DNA from: Candidatus Nanohalarchaeota archaeon
GTDB taxonomy: Archaea > EX4484-52 > B79-G9
Length of the DNA stretch: 5,842 nt
Reading direction: 5' to 3'
NCBI GenBank assembly: GCA_003660865.1
Contig: QMVA01000102.1
Location: forward strand, 1 to 5,842
This document shows, in pieces, positions 1 to 5,740 of this stretch. Both the position numbers and the translations under genes were made by a program. How positions within the stretch are numbered: position 1 is the first letter of the stretch; every line of letters begins with the position of its first letter. The notes under the pieces are model-generated. The model made no database searches, was not told the DNA's origin, and worked only from the letters and a program-made list of their open reading frames with translations.

Positions 1-150
1 CCATAAAACAAAATCGTTAACTGCCACCGCCCATGATAATTCATTCCATAAAAATAGAGCATTTTATGCTATTTGTCCAAAAAAATCATGATGCCTTAAC
101 CGCTAATTTTGCTAAACAAATACCAAATAGTAGTGTATTCTAATTGAGTT

Positions 151-165
151 TTTCTGCGGCAGAAA
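151..165. promoter_or_regulatory. 15-bp perfect dyad, candidate operator of the aro operon
   Basis: The sequence TTTCTGC-G-GCAGAAA is a perfect 7-bp inverted repeat around one central base, ending 28 bases before the shikimate kinase ATG. A one-base loop is too tight for an RNA hairpin, so a binding site for a dimeric regulator is the more natural reading. Its right edge runs into the A-rich TATA-like stretch, so a bound protein could block or assist TBP/TFB recruitment. The symmetry is seen directly; the function is inferred and the cognate regulator is unknown. Confidence 0.4.
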
Positions 166-171
166 TAAAAA
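163..171 (+). promoter_or_regulatory. aroK: Candidate TATA-like element for a leaderless aro transcript
   Basis: The A/T-only run AAATAAAAA is centred about 27 bases before the ATG at 194, which is the archaeal TATA spacing if transcription begins at or next to the start codon. No Shine-Dalgarno sequence lies in the 20 bases before that ATG, which also fits leaderless translation. The match to TTTATATA is weak. A second element, TTTACATAT at 172-180, looks more TATA-like, but it would place initiation about 8 bases inside the gene. Confidence 0.35.
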
Positions 172-193
172 TTTACATATGCAAGTATAGTGC

Positions 194-730
194 ATGAAAA
201 ATATTGTGCTTATTGGCTATAGATGCACGGGCAAGACCGAAGTTGGAAGGCATGTTGCGCGCGCGCTTTCTCTTCAGTTCATTGATACTGATGAGTGGGT
301 CGAGAAAGATATGGATATGAGTGTTTTACAGATTGTGTCGAAGTATGGGTGGTCGAAGTTTCGCGATGTTGAGAGGAAGATTGTTGCGCGGGTGTCCAAA
401 CAGCCAGATGCAGTCATATCATGCGGTGGCGGGGCTGTCAGGGATGATTCTAATGTTGAGAATCTCAAGCGTCATGGAGTTGTTGTGTGGCTTGGTGCGC
501 GGCCGGAAGTGATTTTTGAGAGGATGAAAGGGGATTCTAAGACCGAGTCACAGAGGCCTTCTCTTACTGAAAAAGACGGGCTTTCTGAGGTTAAGGATGT
601 GCTTTCTGCGCGCGTCTCTAAATATGTGGCTGCGTCGGATTATAAGGTGGATACAAGTGATATTGCTTTGGATGAGGTTGTATCCCAGGTGTTGAGGATA
701 TTTAAGCGCAATAAGAGGTTGTTGATATGA
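194..730 (+). CDS. aroK: Shikimate kinase, P-loop (AroK) type
   Basis: This is a cytosolic enzyme that phosphorylates the 3-hydroxyl of shikimate with ATP, the fifth step of the shikimate pathway. The 178-residue length is normal for the family. Visible motifs are the Walker A loop at residues 8-15 (GYRCTGKT), the D31-T-D33 pair that binds Mg and shikimate, F56-R57 and E60 of the substrate-binding helix, the GGG motif at 78-80, the lid arginine in RPSL at 121, and R140 in the C-terminal substrate-contact helix. Position 11 is Cys where many family members have Gly, but the general GxxxxGKT pattern holds. The start is chosen because the motif-bearing strand KNIVLIG follows it at once. No Shine-Dalgarno precedes it. 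Its stop overlaps the next gene's ATG. Most archaea use an unrelated GHMP-type enzyme, so in an archaeal host this gene would be of bacterial type. Confidence 0.95.
   Translation: MKNIVLIGYRCTGKTEVGRHVARALSLQFIDTDEWVEKDMDMSVLQIVSKYGWSKFRDVERKIVARVSKQPDAVISCGGGAVRDDSNVENLKRHGVVVWLGARPEVIFERMKGDSKTESQRPSLTEKDGLSEVKDVLSARVSKYVAASDYKVDTSDIALDEVVSQVLRIFKRNKRLLI
715..719 (+). promoter_or_regulatory. aroC: Shine-Dalgarno site for chorismate synthase
   Basis: GAGGT lies seven bases before the ATG at 727, inside the last codons of the shikimate kinase gene. It supports that start and shows that the internal genes of the operon use leadered initiation, unlike the first gene. Confidence 0.7.
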
Positions 731-1803
731 GTGGTAATGTGTTTGGGAAATTATTTAGGGTGACTACGTTTGGTGAGTCGCATGGGGTTGCTTGCGGCGT
801 GGTTATTGACGGGTGCCCGGCAGGGCTTGATGTGGATGTTTCGGATATCCAGAAGGAGCTTGACCGGCGGAGGCCGGGACAGAGCAGTATTACAACTGCG
901 CGCAAGGAGGAGGATGAGGCTCAGATACTTTCTGGAGTGTTCGAGGGGAAGGCTACGGGTACACCGATTGCGATTGTTGTGTATAATAAAGGGCATAAGT
1001 CTGGGGATTATGATAATCTTAAGGATGTGTTTCGGCCGGGTACTGCTGATTTTAGTTATTTTTCGAAGTATGGTTTCAGGGATCATCGTGGCGGCGGCAG
1101 GGCTTCGGGCAGGGAGACGCTTGGGCGGGTTGCTGCGGGTGCTGTTGCGAAGATGATTCTTGCGCGCAGGGGAATTTCTGTGATTGCGCATACTAAGGAG
1201 GTTTATGGTGTTAAGGCGGAGGTGTTTGATGAGTCGGTGATTGAGAAAAATCCTGTGAGGTGCGCTGATGCCAATGCGGCTGTGCTTATGGAAAAAAAGA
1301 TTGTTCGGGTGTCAAAGTCCGGGGATTCTGTCGGGGGGATTGTTGAGATTATTGTGCGCAACTCGATTACTGGTCTTGGTGAGCCTGTGTTTGATAAGCT
1401 TGATGCTCTGCTTTCATACGGGTTGATGTCTATAGGCGCTGTCAAGGGTGTTGAGGTTGGTGATGGTTTTGGTGTTTCTCAGGCGCTTGGGTCTTTTTGT
1501 AATGATGAAATGTATGTGGATGGTGGTAAGTTGCGCCACAGGACAAATCATGGAGGCGGCATTGCCGGGGGTATTTCTAATGGAGAGGATATTGTTTTGC
1601 GGATTGCTGTCAAACCGACACCGTCTATCTTAAAGGAGCAGAGTACTTTGGATGTTTCTTTGAATGAGAAGAAGATAAAAATTGAAGGCAGGCATGACCC
1701 CTGTATATGCCCACGGATTGTGCCTGTGGCGGAAGCCATGGTTGCGCTGGTTTTAGTGGATCATATGCTTAGGGGAAAAGTTGCGAGAGTTGATGAATTA
1801 TGA
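727..1803 (+). CDS. aroC: Chorismate synthase
   Basis: It converts EPSP to chorismate, the last common step to the aromatic amino acids, using reduced FMN without net redox change. The 358 residues align end to end with the E. coli enzyme as I recall it (about 361). Visible motifs are GESHG at 16-20 with H19, RRRPGQSSITTARKEEDE from 47, RDHRGGGRASGRET at 118-131, the GLGEPVFDKLDA and SIGAVKGVEVGDGF blocks, the NHGGGIAGGIS block, and the C-terminal GRHDPCICPRIVPVAEAM. Odd points: the normally conserved RPGHAD motif reads RPGTAD, so the expected His is Thr106 (codon ACT at 1042-1044), and the usual GR(A/S)SARET reads GRASGRET. The ATG overlaps the upstream stop as ATGA, and the stop overlaps the aminotransferase ATG in the same way, which indicates translational coupling. 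No flavin reductase domain is present, so the reduced flavin must come from elsewhere. Confidence 0.96.
   Translation: MSGNVFGKLFRVTTFGESHGVACGVVIDGCPAGLDVDVSDIQKELDRRRPGQSSITTARKEEDEAQILSGVFEGKATGTPIAIVVYNKGHKSGDYDNLKDVFRPGTADFSYFSKYGFRDHRGGGRASGRETLGRVAAGAVAKMILARRGISVIAHTKEVYGVKAEVFDESVIEKNPVRCADANAAVLMEKKIVRVSKSGDSVGGIVEIIVRNSITGLGEPVFDKLDALLSYGLMSIGAVKGVEVGDGFGVSQALGSFCNDEMYVDGGKLRHRTNHGGGIAGGISNGEDIVLRIAVKPTPSILKEQSTLDVSLNEKKIKIEGRHDPCICPRIVPVAEAMVALVLVDHMLRGKVARVDEL
1787..1794 (+). promoter_or_regulatory. Shine-Dalgarno-like site for the aminotransferase
   Basis: GAGTTGAT differs by one base from GAGGTGAT, the complement of the usual 16S rRNA tail, and ends five bases before the ATG at 1800. 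Together with the ATGA overlap it supports this start. An ATG four bases downstream at 1804 is out of frame. Confidence 0.5.
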
Positions 1804-2930
1804 ATGTATCGAAAAGAATTGTGGGCATCGAGTTGAGCATCAGGAAGATTTCGGATATGGCTGCGTCTGTGCCGGGATGTGTCAGGTTTGATATAGGGCA
1901 GCCGGATTTTAAGACGCCGCGCAATATTTGCGATGCGGCTGTCAGGGCTATAAAGGATGGATATCACGGGTATACCCCGGTTACCGGTATTGCTCCTTTG
2001 AGGCAGGCTATTGCTGATTATGAGATGGGCAAGGGGATTGATGTTTATGATAAGAATGTTATGGTGACGATGGGGGGTATGGGTGCAATATTTACTATAG
2101 TGCTTGGGTTTCTTGAGCCGAGTGATGAGGTTGTTTTCCCAGACCCGACATGGCCGCCTTATAAGCTGATTGTCAGTTCTGTCGGGGGTGTTGCTAAGCT
2201 TGTGCCGTATTTTGATGATAGCGGGGCTCTTGATGTTGATGCGATTTCAAATGCTGTTACTTCAAGGACTAAGTTTGTTGTTGTCAATACTCCTGAGAAT
2301 CCGACAGGGCGCGTTATCGGGAAAAATGATCTGCAGGCGATTGCGCAGGTGTGTGAGGATAAGGGTGTCATGATTATTTCTGATGAGGTGTATGACAGGA
2401 TTTTGTTTGATGGCGCACGCCATGTTTCGATTAAGAAGTATGCTGGTGATAATGCAATTTTAGTGAATTCTGTGTCTAAGACATATGCTATGACCGGCTG
2501 GCGTGTCGGGTGGATGGTCGCATCTGAAGAGATTATCGGGCAGTTGATGAAGTGTAACCGGGCGTCTGTTGCGTGTCCGAATTCTGTTTCGCAATATGCT
2601 GCGCTTGAGGCGCTTACTGGTGCGCAGACTGCGGTTGATAAGATGGTTTCTGAGTATGGGAAGCGCAAGAATCTTGTTGTTAAGCTGATGGATAAGATGA
2701 GTTGGGATTATGTTGTTCCTCATGGTGCGTTTTATGCTTTTCCGAAGGTGTGTGATGATTCGTGGAAGTATACTCTTGCGTTGATGGAGAAAGGGGGGGT
2801 TTCTGTTGTTCCGGGGCTGCCTTCGGGTCCTAGTGGTGAAGGATATGTGCGCTTTTGTTTCGGGGCTGCTGATTGTGCGCAGATCAGGGAGGGGTTTGAG
2901 AGGATTGAGAAGTTTGAGGATGGATCATGA
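1800..2930 (+). CDS. PLP-dependent class I/II aminotransferase, aspartate/aromatic type
   Basis: This is a fold-type I aminotransferase of 376 residues, the usual length for the aspartate aminotransferase Ib-like group. Visible landmarks are the N-terminal GQPDFKTP block at 33-40, N167 in NPTG, D195 and Y198 in SDEVY (contacting the PLP ring), the Schiff-base lysine K227 in SVSKTYAMTGWRVG, R235 of the phosphate cup, the GAFYAFP strand at 309-315, and R351 in GEGYVRF, which binds the substrate carboxylate. Substrate choice cannot be read from these residues. Being translationally coupled to chorismate synthase favours an aromatic amino acid, prephenate or aspartate aminotransferase; histidinol-phosphate aminotransferase is less likely given the neighbours. 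Its last 47 bases are antisense to the end of the PPDK gene, so the two genes share coding DNA. The family assignment is secure; the pathway role is inferred. Confidence 0.92.
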   Translation: MNVSKRIVGIELSIRKISDMAASVPGCVRFDIGQPDFKTPRNICDAAVRAIKDGYHGYTPVTGIAPLRQAIADYEMGKGIDVYDKNVMVTMGGMGAIFTIVLGFLEPSDEVVFPDPTWPPYKLIVSSVGGVAKLVPYFDDSGALDVDAISNAVTSRTKFVVVNTPENPTGRVIGKNDLQAIAQVCEDKGVMIISDEVYDRILFDGARHVSIKKYAGDNAILVNSVSKTYAMTGWRVGWMVASEEIIGQLMKCNRASVACPNSVSQYAALEALTGAQTAVDKMVSEYGKRKNLVVKLMDKMSWDYVVPHGAFYAFPKVCDDSWKYTLALMEKGGVSVVPGLPSGPSGEGYVRFCFGAADCAQIREGFERIEKFEDGS

Positions 2931-5655
2931 TTCTTTCTTTCAGGGCTGCATGCGCTGCTGCTAGGCGTGCTATCGGGATCCTGTATGGCGAGCAGCTTAC
3001 ATAGTTCAGGCGCAGTCTGTGGCAGAATTCTATGCTTTTGGGTTCGCCGCCGTGTTCGCCGCAGATGCCGATGACCAGGTCTTTTCTTGCTGCGCGGCCT
3101 TTTGTTACTGCTATTTTTATCAATTCTCCTATGCCTTTCTGGTCAAGGGTCTGGAAGGGGTCGCTTTTCACGATGCCCTGTTTTATGTATGATGGGAGGA
3201 ATTTGCCTGCATCGTCTCTTGAGAGGCCGAAGCCCATCTGTGTGAGGTCGTTTGTGCCGAAGCTGAAGAATTCTGCTTCTTTCGCAATTTCACCGGCTGT
3301 TAGCGCGGCTCTTGGGACTTCTATCATTGTGCCGATTTTGTATGGAACTGTGATGTTTTTTTCTTCCATGACTTTTTTTGCTGTTTTTATGATTCTTTTT
3401 TTGGTAATTATGAGTTCTTTTACGTCTGCTACAAGTGGGACCATTATTTCTATGTTTGGGTATTTGTTGCTTTTTGTTGTAATGTTGATTATTCCCCCTT
3501 TGTGCTCTGTGCCAACCTTCCCCGAGCCCCCACTCTCCCAGTCTTTTGTGAGTTCGCATGCGGCTTCGATTATTGCGCGCACCTGCATATCATATATTGC
3601 AGGGTGGGTTATGCCCAAACGGCATCCTCTGTGGCCTAGCATCGGGTTGGATTCGTGTAGTCTCTGGATTATGTCTTTTAGTCGTTCTTCTGATACATGC
3701 ATTTCTTTTGAGGTTTTTTCTATGTCTTCTTTACCTCTTGGGAGGAATTCGTGGAGAGGGGGGTCGAGGAGCCTGATTGTTACTGGCTTTTCGCGCATTA
3801 CTTCAAAGATCCTGTAGAAGTCTTTTTTTTGGAATTCCTGAAGTTTTTCGAGGGCTGTGTTTATTTCGTCTTCTGTTGTCGCAAGTATCATCTGTCTTAC
3901 GTATGTCAGTCTTTCTTTGTTGAAGAACATGTGTTCTGTTCTGCACAGGCCAATGCCTTGTGCGCCGAAGTCCAGTGCTGTTTTTGCGTCGTTTGGTGTG
4001 TCTGCGTTTGCTTCGACTCCGAGGTTTCGGATGGTGTCTGCCCATTCGAGGAGTGTCTTGAATTCGCCGGATATGCCTTGTCTTGTCAGTTTTGCCTCGC
4101 CGAGAATCACTTCTCCTGTGGTCCCGTTGAGTGTTATTGTGTCTCCCTCATGGACTTTGATGTCGCCGGCTATGAAGACATCGGCGTCTTCAAATACTGA
4201 TATTTTGCTGCATCCTGCGATACAGCATTTACCCATGCCGCGCGCTACAACTGCTGCGTGGCTTGTCATGCCGCCTTTTGCTGTCAGGATGCCTTGTGAT
4301 GCGACCACGCCTGCTACGTCTTCGGGGGAGGTTTCGGATCTTATGAGTATTACTTTTTCTCCTCTTTCTTTTGCAAGGATTGCTTTTTTGGAGCTGAATA
4401 CTGTTTTGCCTGCTGCTGCCCCAGGGGATGCAGGTAGGCCTTTTGCGATTACGTTTGTCGGGTATTTGGGGTCTATGGTCGGAAATAGGAGTTGTTCAAG
4501 TTGGTTTGGGTCTATTCTTAGGACAGCGTCTTCTTTTTTTATCATGTTTTCTTTTACCATGTCGACAGCTATTTTTACAGCTGATGTTGCGGTTCTTTTG
4601 CCGGTTCTTGTCTGTAGGATGTAGAGTTTTTCATTTTCGATTGTGAATTCTATGTCCTGCATGTCGCGGTAGTGTTTTTCTATTGCTTTGCAGGTGCTTT
4701 CAAGTTCGTTGTAGATTACGGGCATTGTGTTTTTTAGGGTGGCTATGTTTTGTGGGGTTCTTATGCCGGCTACTACGTCTTCTCCTTGCGCGTTTATGAG
4801 GTATTCGCCGTAAAGCTGGTTTTCGCCGGTTGCGGGGTCTCTTGTGAAACAGACGCCTGATGCACTTTTGTTGCCTGTGTTTCCATATACCATTGCCTGT
4901 ATGTTTACTGCGGTTCCTATGTTGTGGGGGATGTTGTTGAGGTTCCTGTAGGATATTGCGCGCTCATTGTTCCATGAGCGAAAGATTGCCTGTATTGCCA
5001 TCTTTAGCTGAGTGAATGGGTCTTTTGGGAATTTCTGTCCTGTTTTTTCGGTGATTATATTTTTGTATTGTTCTGTGAGTTTTTTGAGGTGATTTGCGTC
5101 CAGTTCGGTGTCATGTGCTGCGCCTGCTTGTTTTTTTATGCTGTCTAGTATGGTTTCGAAGTTTTTGTGGTCTATGCCAAGGACGACGTCTGCGAACATG
5201 TCAAGGAAGCGCCTGTAACAGTCGTAGGCGAGTCTTTCGTTGCCTGTTGTATCTGCGAGTGCTTTGACTGTGTCGTCGTTGAGGCCGAGGTTCAGTACTG
5301 TGTCCATCATGCCAGGCATTGATACTGGTGCGCCTGAGCGCACTGATAGCAGGAGGGGATTTTGGGATGCCAGTCTTTTGTTGACTGTGTTTTCGAGGGT
5401 TTGGAGGTTGAGCATGATCTCGTCTTCCAGACCTTTTGGGAGTGTGTTGTTTGTGTAGTATTCGATACATGCTTGTGTTGAGATTATGAAGCCTGGGGGT
5501 ACGGGTATGGCAAGGTTTGTCATTTCGCAGAGGTTAGCGCCTTTGCTGCCGAGGGTGGATTTCATTGCTGCGCTGCCTTCTGATCTGCTGTTTCCGAAAA
5601 AGTAGATGTATTTTATGGTGGGTCGCCTCTGTTTGTGGGTTGGGTTATCATACAA
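2884..5655 (-). CDS. ppdK: Pyruvate, phosphate dikinase
   Basis: It interconverts pyruvate + ATP + Pi and PEP + AMP + PPi. The domain order is complete: N-terminal ATP-grasp nucleotide-binding domain (about 15-390, with SVRSGAPVSMPGMMDT at 104-119 and the LQTRTGKR end at 347-354), the swivelling phosphohistidine domain with H466 in GGMTSHAAV, and the C-terminal PEP/pyruvate barrel with R572/E574 in CRTEH, E779 in IEVPRAAL, FGTNDLTQ at 799-806 and the catalytic C865 in CGEHGG. These motifs separate it from PEP synthase. At 923 residues it exceeds the clostridial enzyme (874, from memory), explained by about 13 N-terminal residues, a 23-residue insertion near 705-735 and about 17 extra C-terminal residues. 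The start used is a TTG with no Shine-Dalgarno; an ATA at 5616, with a good one, may be the real start. Codons end mostly in A or C, the mirror image of the aro genes. It converges on the aminotransferase and overlaps it. Confidence 0.95.
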   Translation of the reverse strand: MYDNPTHKQRRPTIKYIYFFGNSRSEGSAAMKSTLGSKGANLCEMTNLAIPVPPGFIISTQACIEYYTNNTLPKGLEDEIMLNLQTLENTVNKRLASQNPLLLSVRSGAPVSMPGMMDTVLNLGLNDDTVKALADTTGNERLAYDCYRRFLDMFADVVLGIDHKNFETILDSIKKQAGAAHDTELDANHLKKLTEQYKNIITEKTGQKFPKDPFTQLKMAIQAIFRSWNNERAISYRNLNNIPHNIGTAVNIQAMVYGNTGNKSASGVCFTRDPATGENQLYGEYLINAQGEDVVAGIRTPQNIATLKNTMPVIYNELESTCKAIEKHYRDMQDIEFTIENEKLYILQTRTGKRTATSAVKIAVDMVKENMIKKEDAVLRIDPNQLEQLLFPTIDPKYPTNVIAKGLPASPGAAAGKTVFSSKKAILAKERGEKVILIRSETSPEDVAGVVASQGILTAKGGMTSHAAVVARGMGKCCIAGCSKISVFEDADVFIAGDIKVHEGDTITLNGTTGEVILGEAKLTRQGISGEFKTLLEWADTIRNLGVEANADTPNDAKTALDFGAQGIGLCRTEHMFFNKERLTYVRQMILATTEDEINTALEKLQEFQKKDFYRIFEVMREKPVTIRLLDPPLHEFLPRGKEDIEKTSKEMHVSEERLKDIIQRLHESNPMLGHRGCRLGITHPAIYDMQVRAIIEAACELTKDWESGGSGKVGTEHKGGIINITTKSNKYPNIEIMVPLVADVKELIITKKRIIKTAKKVMEEKNITVPYKIGTMIEVPRAALTAGEIAKEAEFFSFGTNDLTQMGFGLSRDDAGKFLPSYIKQGIVKSDPFQTLDQKGIGELIKIAVTKGRAARKDLVIGICGEHGGEPKSIEFCHRLRLNYVSCSPYRIPIARLAAAHAALKERIMIHPQTSQSSQTPP
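2931..2941 (+). terminator. Weak T-rich tract after the aro operon
   Basis: TTCTTTCTTTC begins right after the aminotransferase stop. Archaeal polymerase can terminate at T-rich tracts without a hairpin, and this is the only such candidate in the first bases after the operon. The tract is interrupted by C and the plus strand is T-rich generally, so this is a tentative call. Confidence 0.25.
3451..3543 (-). other. ppdK: Lineage-specific Gly/Lys-rich insertion within PPDK
   Basis: Residues 705-735 lie between AIIEAACELTK and EIMVPLV. In the clostridial PPDK, as I recall it, only about eight residues join these two blocks, so about 23 are extra. The segment is rich in Gly, Ser and Lys, which suits a flexible surface loop on the barrel domain. 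Plus-strand bases 3511-3540 contain 18 C and only 3 G (hand count), a sharp reversal of the G-over-C bias around them. The frame stays open and the catalytic blocks on both sides are intact. Confidence 0.6.
5613..5651 (-). other. Possible 12-codon leader ORF before PPDK
   Basis: An ATG at 5651 opens a frame different from PPDK, encoding MITQPTNRGDPP, and stops at TAA at 5615-5613. That stop overlaps the ATA codon at 5616-5614 as ATAA. The ATG is about seven bases from the expected transcription start, so it could be read almost leaderlessly, and the Shine-Dalgarno-like site at 5623-5630 lies inside it. This layout would fit termination-reinitiation coupling, but a 12-codon ORF can easily arise by chance. 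Confidence 0.2.
5623..5630 (-). promoter_or_regulatory. ppdK: Shine-Dalgarno-like site inside the annotated PPDK 5' end
   Basis: Read on the minus strand this is AGAGGCGA, one base from AGAGGTGA, ending six bases before the ATA codon at 5616. That codon falls one residue before KYIYFFG, exactly where PPDK proteins usually begin. No comparable site precedes the TTG at 5655. It therefore argues for initiation at ATA, or at a codon that has since mutated from ATG. Confidence 0.45.
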
Positions 5656-5680
5656 AGTAATACTTTTTTGGGGATGGAGA

Positions 5681-5695
5681 AATATAAATGTTTAG
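5681..5695 (-). promoter_or_regulatory. ppdK: Archaeal-type TATA box and BRE-like element for PPDK
   Basis: On the minus strand CTAAACA is followed by TTTATATT, seven of eight bases of the archaeal TTTATATA consensus with an A-rich factor B recognition-like element before it. Normal spacing puts the start of transcription near A5658, giving a leader of about 40 bases to the ATA codon, or almost none to the TTG at 5655. No bacterial -35 hexamer is visible at a suitable distance. This is the strongest single sign in the window that the host is an archaeon. Confidence 0.55.
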
Positions 5696-5740
5696 GTTGT
5701 GGTGGTTTTGTCGGTGCTGTTGTATCTTAACTTCGCCACT

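Larger units (their letters stand above)
1..193. other. AT-rich region upstream of the aro operon, no convincing gene
   Basis: This stretch is clearly richer in A and T than the genes that follow. By hand count, bases 1-60 are 25 A, 16 C, 13 T and 6 G, so C exceeds G, the reverse of the rest of the plus strand. Two short frames run off the left edge: plus 2-91 (29 codons then TGA) and minus 44-1 (14 codons from an ATG). Neither is long enough to call. An imperfect inverted repeat, AGCAT-TTT-ATGCT, lies at 58-70. The last 45 bases carry the likely operon promoter, listed separately. Confidence 0.6.

Noticed and set aside
1..44. Minus-strand ATG at 44 opening a frame off the left edge (MNYHGRWQLTILFY)
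   Set aside because: Only 14 codons are visible, with no clear ribosome site or promoter, so a divergent gene cannot be supported.
56..72. Imperfect hairpin AGCAT-TTT-ATGCT as a terminator
   Set aside because: The stem is only five pairs, AT-rich, with no following T-run and no confirmed upstream gene.
2..91. Plus-strand frame open from the left edge for 29 codons
   Set aside because: It is short, with no recognisable motif and no supporting context. A frame of this length at an edge is common by chance.
113..141. Bacterial sigma-70 promoter with TATTCT near 136-141
   Set aside because: No -35 hexamer at 16-18 bases upstream, and it would leave a leader of about 45 bases with no ribosome site before the kinase ATG.
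751..2668. Minus-strand frames antisense to chorismate synthase and the aminotransferase (751-1191, 2159-2668)
   Set aside because: They lie wholly opposite conserved, motif-complete genes, and their compositions are what the strand bias alone would give.
2793..2799. Run of seven G in the aminotransferase as a phase-variable or frameshift site
   Set aside because: The frame continues normally through Lys-Gly-Gly-Val into conserved C-terminal sequence, and a metabolic gene gives no reason to expect phase variation.
3032..4624. Long plus-strand open frames of 261 and 255 codons (3032-3817, 3857-4624) antisense to PPDK
   Set aside because: PPDK is unmistakable on the opposite strand and fully intact. 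The open frames follow from its A/C-rich codons, which leave few stops in the complement. Their translations are low in recognisable motifs and no ribosome site decides a start.
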